This document shows positions 1 through 4,773 of a stretch of 5,801 nt of DNA, piece by piece. Both the position numbers and the translations under genes were made by a program. This DNA comes from Euryarchaeota archaeon UBA242 (GTDB lineage Archaea > Thermoplasmatota > Poseidoniia > Poseidoniales > Poseidoniaceae): positions 18,162 through 23,962 of the forward strand of contig DAJY01000099.1 in the NCBI GenBank assembly GCA_002499015.1, given 5' to 3'. Every line of letters begins with the position of its first letter. The stretch's first letter is position 1. Below the pieces are notes generated by a model. It was not told where the DNA came from. It made no database searches and was given only the letters and a program-made list of their open reading frames with translations.

Positions 1-260
1 AATCTCAAGCCAAGGCGTGTTGCAGCACGGGTTGCTTTTAATTCAGCATAAATTGTTCTTGCTTTGGTATGGAAATAATATGAAACGGCTTCTTTGACTT
101 CCGCTTTCAATTCTGGGTCAGCATCAATAACATTTCTGACATGTGCTTTCAATTCATCTTTTACTAAATCTCTAAAGGCTTCAATTACCAAGTCTTCTGT
201 AGACATTAGATCTTTGACTTGGTCACGTATGCTTCCGGTCAACAATCGCTCAATAGCCAT
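1..260 (-). CDS. Small all-helical hypothetical protein (C-terminus cut by window edge)
   Basis: I do not recognise this protein. At least 86 residues are visible and no stop is reached before the window edge, so the C-terminus is missing. The composition is strongly alpha-helical and charged, alternating acidic and Lys/Arg residues with regularly spaced Leu, Ile and Val. It begins MAIERLLTGSIRDQV and later has a stretch rich in Tyr, Phe, Lys and Arg (VSYYFHTKARTIYAELK). There is no signal peptide, Cys cluster or membrane segment. The frame is open back to a stop at 312-314, and a TTG at 300-302 lies one base after the stop of the upstream RecJ-like gene. Starting there would add 14 residues (LNRRVEITQHIGLI) that also look helical. 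Neither start has a clear Shine-Dalgarno site, so I chose the ATG. The tight spacing suggests co-transcription and perhaps translational coupling with the RecJ-like gene. In many archaea the KEOPS subunit Pcc1 or ribosomal S3Ae sits near here, but this sequence resembles neither. Confidence 0.6.
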   Translation of the reverse strand, partial: MAIERLLTGSIRDQVKDLMSTEDLVIEAFRDLVKDELKAHVRNVIDADPELKAEVKEAVSYYFHTKARTIYAELKATRAATRLGLR

Positions 261-303
261 GATTAACCCAATGTGTTGTGTGATTTCAACCCGTCGGTTC
301 AAA

Positions 304-1209
304 TTATTGAATCAAATTGCCAGTTGTAATGAAATCATCAAGAAGTTCTGAAGCGAATAGTTTGACTTTAGCATCCTCATCTGGCCATTGCTTTGATGCT
401 AGAAATAATTGACTTGCAATATCGATTGGTGATGAACTAATTACACAGCGATGCCAAACTAATTCTTCTAACCGGGGGGTTGAAAGTGTTGAGTCGTTTA
501 ATGTTGGAAGTATCAGTTCACTTAGTGCCTGACTACGTTCGTCAATGTTCATTTTCGGCCATCCCTTGGATAGACGAGAAAGCATTCTTTCAGCTAAATT
601 TGGAATCATTGCACTGGCTGGTTTCTCTACTTCTGGTAAACTAACTGTACGTAATGAACCTTCATCCCGAAGGTGATCCCGGACGAAAGTGTGTATCGGG
701 TCAAATGTTGTATCGAGGGCTTCACGTAGCCAAAGTCCACTTCCTGAAAATGGCCGTAACCTGCGAACTCGGGTACCATTTGGTGCGATTATAGCAGCGA
801 TTGCTGAGCACTGCGCAACCACATCTAGTCCACCCATACGTTCGGATTTTTTTGTACCCATTCTCACGCCAACTGAAAGAGGCATTATGTGAATATATTC
901 AGTGGCTGGAATTTCCTTGATTTGCCAAGTATCATCAAATGGGTCAATATGAACAAGCAATCCTTCACCAATGGGCTGGGGTTGAGGGACTTCATCTCGC
1001 GGAATATTTCTATGACTAGGTAATAACTTTCTTTGATATCTAATGCCATTATCGAGACAAGCAGATTCAATTTGAGAGAGAGCAAGAATTCCTTCGAGGT
1101 CAGCCGGTGCATGGATGTGAACTATCTTTGCTTGCAATATTTTGGATGCAATTTCTGTTAGAATCTTTCGCACATCTGCGAATGGGGCTGTTGACAATAA
1201 ATCATGCAT
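304..1209 (-). CDS. Divergent RecJ/DHH-family-like protein, probably catalytically inactive
   Basis: This is a cytosolic protein of 301 residues with no signal peptide or membrane segment. Residues 27-64 (IVHIHAPADLEGILALSQIE and following) resemble the N-terminal strand-loop-helix of DHH/RecJ phosphoesterases, where family members have a His-x-Asp-Ala-Asp-Gly metal motif. Here the matching residues read His-Ala-Pro-Ala-Asp-Leu: the first Asp is Pro and the Gly is Leu. A second strand, LLVHIDPFDD (84-93), could match the next metal-binding strand. No DHH triplet is present. The protein is also shorter than typical archaeal RecJ/GAN nucleases of roughly 450 residues or more, so it may be a non-catalytic, Cdc45-like or scaffolding relative. 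Context supports the reading: archaeal rps15 is commonly followed by a RecJ-like gene, and this gene lies downstream of rps15 on the same strand, though separated by the pirin gene. The start at ATG 1209 is chosen over GTG 1212 because a GGAGGGG site lies 5 bases upstream. The family assignment is an inference from weak similarity plus context. That the gene is real is well supported by its long frame and ribosome-binding site. Confidence 0.5.
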   Translation of the reverse strand: MHDLLSTAPFADVRKILTEIASKILQAKIVHIHAPADLEGILALSQIESACLDNGIRYQRKLLPSHRNIPRDEVPQPQPIGEGLLVHIDPFDDTWQIKEIPATEYIHIMPLSVGVRMGTKKSERMGGLDVVAQCSAIAAIIAPNGTRVRRLRPFSGSGLWLREALDTTFDPIHTFVRDHLRDEGSLRTVSLPEVEKPASAMIPNLAERMLSRLSKGWPKMNIDERSQALSELILPTLNDSTLSTPRLEELVWHRCVISSSPIDIASQLFLASKQWPDEDAKVKLFASELLDDFITTGNLIQ

Positions 1210-1214
1210 CACAA

Positions 1215-1221
1215 CCCCTCC
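1215..1221 (-). promoter_or_regulatory. Shine-Dalgarno site of the RecJ-like gene
   Basis: On the minus strand this reads GGAGGGG, a strong match to the archaeal anti-Shine-Dalgarno sequence. It lies 5 bases before ATG 1209 but only 2 bases before the alternative GTG at 1212, so it favours the ATG. Confidence 0.6.
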
Positions 1222-1230
1222 AGTAATCCT

Positions 1231-1239
1231 GCTATATGC
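1231..1239 (-). promoter_or_regulatory. Candidate TATA-like element for the RecJ-like gene
   Basis: The minus strand reads GCATATAGC, centred about 26 bases from the start codon at 1209. At the usual archaeal TATA-to-start spacing, transcription would begin at or next to the start codon, giving a leaderless message that skips the Shine-Dalgarno site at 1215-1221. A weaker alternative is GATTAAAG around 1247-1254, which would leave a short leader containing that site. No upstream BRE purine run is convincing, so this is only a candidate. Confidence 0.2.
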
Positions 1240-1301
1240 AACCCTTCTTTAATCTCAGTGATTGATTCAAATGTGCAGATAGGTTTCAAAGTAGTAACCG
1301 T

Positions 1302-1310
1302 CTACATTAT
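1302..1310 (+). promoter_or_regulatory. Candidate TATA-like element for the pirin gene
   Basis: The AT-rich stretch CTACATTAT lies about 42 bases before the TTG start of the pirin gene. A start site about 26 bases downstream would fall near 1332, just ahead of the Shine-Dalgarno site at 1336-1341, leaving a short leader. The match to an archaeal TATA box is weak. The gap 1213-1347 must hold the promoters of both divergent genes. Confidence 0.2.
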
Positions 1311-1335
1311 CAGCCATGCCCAATAACATTCAATT

Positions 1336-1341
1336 GAGGGG
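1336..1341 (+). promoter_or_regulatory. Shine-Dalgarno site fixing the TTG start of the pirin gene
   Basis: GAGGGG lies 6 bases before TTG 1348. It supports the non-ATG start over the first in-frame ATG (1435), which would remove the conserved N-terminal strand of the pirin fold. Confidence 0.6.
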
Positions 1342-1347
1342 AATCTA

Positions 1348-2202
1348 TTGACCGTTAAGAGGACACTGAGAACGACCGTACCGACAAGAACTGTTCTAGA
1401 GGGCGGTGGTTTCCCAGTAAGACGACCCATTCCGATGAGTGCCTTGACCAGCCCCTTTCTTTTACTTGATGAAATGGGCCCAGTAAATTGGCCCCCTAGC
1501 GCTGCAATCGGGGCTCCGAATCATCCTCATCGTGGTTTTGAAACGGTCACATATTTACTCAAAGGTAGAATGAATCATGCTGATTCTGCTGGTAACTCAG
1601 GCGAATTAAACTCAGGTGATGTTCAATGGATGACCGCAGGTAGAGGTGTTATTCACTCAGAATTACCTCACCCTGACTTCCACAAAACTGGTGGAGTTAT
1701 GCATGGTTTCCAAATATGGGTTAATCTACCAGCAGCAAATAAAATGATGCAGCCAAGATATCAGGATGTTCCTGCAGAAGATATTCCTGTGGTGTGTTCA
1801 CTAGATGAGTTGGTAACAGTTCGAGTCATCGCTGGTCAAAGTTTAGACCAATCTGCCGTAATTGATACGGTTATTCCAATTACATTTCTACATATGACAT
1901 TGAAACCCGGAGGAAAAATTATTCAATCTATCGAAAAGGGTTTGAATGGAATGATATATTGCTTCTCAGGCAGTTTAAAGATTGATCAAAAAACGCTAAA
2001 TGATGGTCAATTAGGAATCCTTAGTGATGGTGATGAAGTACATTTATCGGTTAGTGACTCTGCAAAAGAAGATGTGAATATATTGTTTTTAGCAGGTCCA
2101 CAAATTGATGAACCTATCGCTCGTTATGGCCCATTTGTAATGAATACTGAGCAAGAGATTATGCAAGCATATGCAGATTATAACGCTGGAACTCTTGCTT
2201 AA
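1348..2202 (+). CDS. Pirin family protein (bicupin)
   Basis: A 284-residue cytosolic protein with the typical pirin layout: an N-terminal cupin domain (about residues 15-125) and a C-terminal pirin cupin domain (about 175-275). The signature NHPHRGFETVTYLLKG at 58-73 is almost identical to classical pirins. All four expected metal ligands are present: H59, H61, H103 and E105, the last two within GRGVIHSELP. A bound iron or similar metal in the N-terminal domain is therefore expected. Pirins are mononuclear metalloproteins; some bacterial members (E. coli YhhW) show quercetin dioxygenase activity and human pirin is a nuclear cofactor, but the substrate of archaeal members is unknown. The length matches the family. 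The TTG start is backed by a GAGGGG site 6 bases upstream. The gene is divergent from the RecJ-like gene (gap about 135 bases) and convergent with rps15 (gap 113 bases), so it is probably transcribed alone. A redox-related role is only a guess. Family identity is very secure. Confidence 0.95.
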   Translation: MTVKRTLRTTVPTRTVLEGGGFPVRRPIPMSALTSPFLLLDEMGPVNWPPSAAIGAPNHPHRGFETVTYLLKGRMNHADSAGNSGELNSGDVQWMTAGRGVIHSELPHPDFHKTGGVMHGFQIWVNLPAANKMMQPRYQDVPAEDIPVVCSLDELVTVRVIAGQSLDQSAVIDTVIPITFLHMTLKPGGKIIQSIEKGLNGMIYCFSGSLKIDQKTLNDGQLGILSDGDEVHLSVSDSAKEDVNILFLAGPQIDEPIARYGPFVMNTEQEIMQAYADYNAGTLA

Positions 2203-2225
2203 AAATCAATAGTAACTCTAGAAAC

Positions 2226-2272
2226 AATAATAAAATGTTGTAGAGTGTAGTTTACTCTGCCTACAGCAGAGT
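2226..2272 (-). terminator. Hairpin plus T-rich tract between convergent pirin and rps15
   Basis: ACTCTGC (2254-2260) and GCAGAGT (2266-2272) form a perfect 7-base-pair stem with a 5-base loop. Beyond a T-T mismatch, two more A-T pairs can form. Read on the minus strand, the hairpin is followed after about 15 bases by a T-rich stretch (CATTTTATTATT, 2237-2226), which suits archaeal U-tract termination of rps15. Downstream of the hairpin on the plus strand there is no T tract, so its use as a pirin terminator is less clear. A competing 5-base-pair stem is possible between AGAGT (2242-2246) and ACTCT (2254-2258). Confidence 0.4.
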
Positions 2273-2315
2273 TAATCATGCTTGTAACCCCACTGGAAGA
2301 TTTACTGAGCGAGGT

Positions 2316-2774
2316 TCACTCTACCATCAAACGAAGCTCGTTACGCTTGTAGCGCCAGTCTCCAGATAGTTTTCCTTCAGATTTGTAATAGCGTGCAAGA
2401 CGGCGGATTTTTGCCTCTGTTAATTCAAGTGAACGCTTGTTGTGAAGATCTTTGTGGTTTCCAGAACCAAGATGATTGATGACTGCAACTGCTTGACGCA
2501 TTAGATTCATCATATCTTCAGGGAATTTTCCGCCGACATTGTTGTCAGACAAGAGTTTTCCAATACGCATCCCGATTACTAGGCGTACGTTTGGAACCGC
2601 GTGTTGGTCACGAAGGATAGTTCCAATCTCAGCAGTTGACTTTCCACTCTTTGCAAGTTCTAGAATAAGTTCAGTAACAGCAGCTTTGTCTGTATTAGAC
2701 CAAGAAGGTGCTTCTGATACAAATGGCTTACTTGAACCGCTTTTCCCACTTCGGGATTTGTACATACGTGCCAT
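2316..2774 (-). CDS. rps15: Small-subunit ribosomal protein S15 (uS15), archaeal type
   Basis: The 152-residue product is a primary 16S rRNA-binding protein of the 30S subunit; in bacteria its counterpart contacts helices h20-h22 and helps form the central domain and bridge B4. The archaeal/eukaryotic form is recognised by the basic start MARMYKSRSGKSGSSKP and an N-terminal extension of about 60 residues absent from bacteria. The core follows (about 70-150), with the rRNA-binding segment HKDLHNKRSLELTEAKIRRL at 107-126 matching the bacterial HKKDHHSRRGLL region. The final basic stretch DWRYKRNELR is typical of the archaeal family. Length is as expected. ATG 2774 has an AGGAG site 9 bases upstream. 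The gene lies 120 bases downstream of arcS on the same strand, so it may be read through from arcS or use its own promoter in that gap. It is convergent with the pirin gene. Codon use looks like the neighbouring genes. Confidence 0.97.
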   Translation of the reverse strand: MARMYKSRSGKSGSSKPFVSEAPSWSNTDKAAVTELILELAKSGKSTAEIGTILRDQHAVPNVRLVIGMRIGKLLSDNNVGGKFPEDMMNLMRQAVAVINHLGSGNHKDLHNKRSLELTEAKIRRLARYYKSEGKLSGDWRYKRNELRLMVE

Positions 2775-2783
2775 GTCAAACTA

Positions 2784-2788
2784 CTCCT
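2784..2788 (-). promoter_or_regulatory. Shine-Dalgarno site of rps15
   Basis: The minus strand reads AGGAG, 9 bases before ATG 2774, and an in-frame TAG just upstream rules out a longer start. A second purine-rich, SD-like run (GAGGGGGAG, 2815-2807) lies farther upstream without a usable start codon at normal spacing. Confidence 0.55.
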
Positions 2789-2869
2789 AACGATTCGGCG
2801 ACTTAACTCCCCCTCTTAACCGCTTTGTATGGTAGCCATCTGAAACCAATCTAACAAACGGTGTACAGC

Positions 2870-2894
2870 AGAGAATAATTTACCAATTTTTACA
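2870..2894 (-). promoter_or_regulatory. Candidate AT-rich promoter element for rps15
   Basis: The minus strand just after the arcS stop reads GTAAAAATTGGTAAATTATTC, the only strongly AT-rich stretch in the 120-base gap before rps15. TAAATTATT could act as a TATA box, giving an rps15 leader of roughly 75 bases. The match to the archaeal consensus is poor, and co-transcription from arcS is an equally good explanation. Confidence 0.2.
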
Positions 2895-4757
2895 TCAAAT
2901 TCTCTGGTGTGATTTGGCTAAACGACCAGGAGTTCCTGCCCATTCCCAAGCAGGAGCAAAGGCTCTTGCCAAACCAATAACCTCTCCATCTTGCATTACC
3001 AAAAGGTCCTGCCCTGCTTTGATTGAAGAGTCAAACGACTTTACGATTTGATGGAAAATATCACCCTTCCAAGATACGCCTGAGTTGATATGGACTTCTG
3101 GAAGTGATTTGTGTTGAGCCAATTTCAATACAACCGCCTTTGACAAAGAAAAACCACCACGCTCTATTGACCACTGTGCCAATTGCGTACCACCTTCTTC
3201 AATCTTCCAAAAAGGAGGTTTTCCTCTAACTTTTACCCCTTCTAACCAATGGTCATTATTCATGTGTTTTCTCGCTACACTCGAAAAGTTATCAATATTA
3301 ATTTGCTCACCGCGACGACGAGATAATGAAAAGTCTGAAACAGCAGTTTTTACAGTATCGGTTAGAACTTGTAATACATCAAATGCGCCTGCTGATTGAC
3401 CTTGACGAGTATCTATCATCTCAACATCAACAAAGGATAAATCCATTCCGCTGTGATTGATTATTCTCTTGTATGAGTGATTTTTTAGTAATGCGGTCAA
3501 CATTCTCTTAATTCTCAATACTTCATCGCTACTCCAATCACCAGTTACTGGGACATCATAGTGTGCCGCTGGCCAAACTTCTTCTAAGTCTCTAGGGACT
3601 AAACCAAGAGGTGAAGTAATTATTACTTCATGGCAAGCACTGGTACCTATCGCACTAATGAATCTGCCATGTGACTTGGATAGTCTGTATGGTTTCTTTG
3701 CGCTGCATGGAAGTAAAATCAGTACTTGATCTAAGTTATTTGGAGCTCGATAATCAGTGCAAATATAATTCTCCCATTCTGCTATAATGGGATCTGTTTG
3801 AGTCGATTGTGAATAGCAATGGAATACTCTGTTACGGTCAACATGTGAGGTCAAAATACCCTTCATACCTGCAACCAATGTGTCATGTCGGCGTAAATGT
3901 TCAACCAGTTTTGGACTGTTCAAACTTTGTTTGTCAACAAGTGCACGGAGAGAACCTTGCTCTAGTGCAGCACGTGTTTCTGCAATCGCTTGAACCCATT
4001 GTGAGAGTTGCGAATCCATATCACTACTCTCATTCATAGAATCAACAGTATATCTTGGGCCGCCAACACTGAGTAGAACGCCTGCAGCAGATGCTTGCCG
4101 AGACCTTGCCATATCGAATAAATCAACACCGAACCAAGTCAATACTGCTAGATTATCAGGTCCACCAATTCCAGGAGTCCATAATAATGCACCAGGGAAT
4201 CTACGCTTCAATACTGAAATCGCTTCAACTAATTTTCCTGGCTGGCTTGTCAATTGCAATGCGTCAACTAGAACTACTATGTCCGGAAACAATTCAGGAT
4301 CCATTAGAGTATCATCATGCTTCAATCTCTGCCAAGAAACTGGTAATAAATTCGAAGTCCCTGCTACTTCACCGGCATCTGCTTCATCGAGTGAAGGAGG
4401 CAATACATTACCTATTGAAACTTCATAACTCGGGGAATTTTCTGTGAAATCCGGCGGAGATAATGGTAGCCTTGATCCAAGTGTTAGTATCGCCGGAATA
4501 TCTCCGCTCCGAGTCGACTTAAAGGGTGCTATATTTGCAGATACATCTTGATCTCCATCTAGCAATACTAGGGCTGGAGTGTGAGCAGTAGGTGTTTTTC
4601 TATCACCTAAGCCCCAACTTCGAGCAAAGCGGTCGCGGGCGATAACAACCCGTCCCAATCCTTCCGCCATGCCGTGGGCTGATGGCAGGGCTTCTTGAAG
4701 CATTTGAACAGTTTCAAAGAGATGGATTGAAAGTCCTCTTACTCTACGATGCATCAT
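2895..4757 (-). CDS. arcS: Archaeosine synthase ArcS (TGT-like, PUA domain)
   Basis: ArcS acts on preQ0 already inserted at position 15 of tRNA by archaeal TGT. The alpha subunit attaches lysine to the nitrile, and a radical SAM partner (RaSEA) then releases archaeosine. Residue numbers here count from TTG 4763 (622 residues). Residues about 160-235 resemble the TGT barrel (VVLVDAL, then FGVDLFDMA), the part inherited from a transglycosylase. The ArcS core signature PC-x3-KPY-x2-S-x2-H is complete: P352, C353, K357-Y359, S362 and H365. It is followed by HEVIITSPLGLVPRDLE and AHYDVPVTGDW, highly typical of ArcS. Residues about 555-620 form a PUA RNA-binding domain (IKAGQDLLVMQDGEVIGLAR). Overall length is slightly above the usual 550-600. 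I see no TGT-type Cys-x-Cys-x2-Cys zinc motif; the only cysteines are C316, C335, C353 and C377. Starts at TTG 4763, ATG 4757 and ATG 4754 are all possible and none has a Shine-Dalgarno site; I chose the first ATG. No RaSEA gene lies in this window. Confidence 0.9.
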   Translation of the reverse strand: MMHRRVRGLSIHLFETVQMLQEALPSAHGMAEGLGRVVIARDRFARSWGLGDRKTPTAHTPALVLLDGDQDVSANIAPFKSTRSGDIPAILTLGSRLPLSPPDFTENSPSYEVSIGNVLPPSLDEADAGEVAGTSNLLPVSWQRLKHDDTLMDPELFPDIVVLVDALQLTSQPGKLVEAISVLKRRFPGALLWTPGIGGPDNLAVLTWFGVDLFDMARSRQASAAGVLLSVGGPRYTVDSMNESSDMDSQLSQWVQAIAETRAALEQGSLRALVDKQSLNSPKLVEHLRRHDTLVAGMKGILTSHVDRNRVFHCYSQSTQTDPIIAEWENYICTDYRAPNNLDQVLILLPCSAKKPYRLSKSHGRFISAIGTSACHEVIITSPLGLVPRDLEEVWPAAHYDVPVTGDWSSDEVLRIKRMLTALLKNHSYKRIINHSGMDLSFVDVEMIDTRQGQSAGAFDVLQVLTDTVKTAVSDFSLSRRRGEQINIDNFSSVARKHMNNDHWLEGVKVRGKPPFWKIEEGGTQLAQWSIERGGFSLSKAVVLKLAQHKSLPEVHINSGVSWKGDIFHQIVKSFDSSIKAGQDLLVMQDGEVIGLARAFAPAWEWAGTPGRLAKSHQRI

Positions 4758-4773
4758 GGACAACAGGGGTGAG

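Noticed and set aside
94..351. Plus-strand open frame of 85 codons
   Set aside because: It is antisense to the small helical protein and the end of the RecJ-like gene, has a low-complexity Ser/Thr/Asn composition typical of a reverse-frame shadow, and has no ribosome-binding site.
689..1112. Open frames on both strands inside the RecJ-like gene (689-892 plus, 885-1112 minus)
   Set aside because: Both lie wholly within the longer gene that has a strong Shine-Dalgarno site, and neither product looks like a natural protein.
2539..2790. Plus-strand open frame antisense to rps15
   Set aside because: The minus strand here encodes an unmistakable S15; the plus-strand frame is its shadow.
2262..2873. 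Ten-base direct repeat TACAGCAGAG at 2262-2271 and 2864-2873, on either side of rps15
   Set aside because: Several repeated 10-mers are expected by chance in a window of this size, and nothing else marks these copies as insertion ends or binding sites.
3809..4447. Two plus-strand open frames (3809-4039 and 4091-4447) antisense to arcS
   Set aside because: Both are fully covered by the well-supported arcS gene and show no ribosome-binding site or family resemblance.
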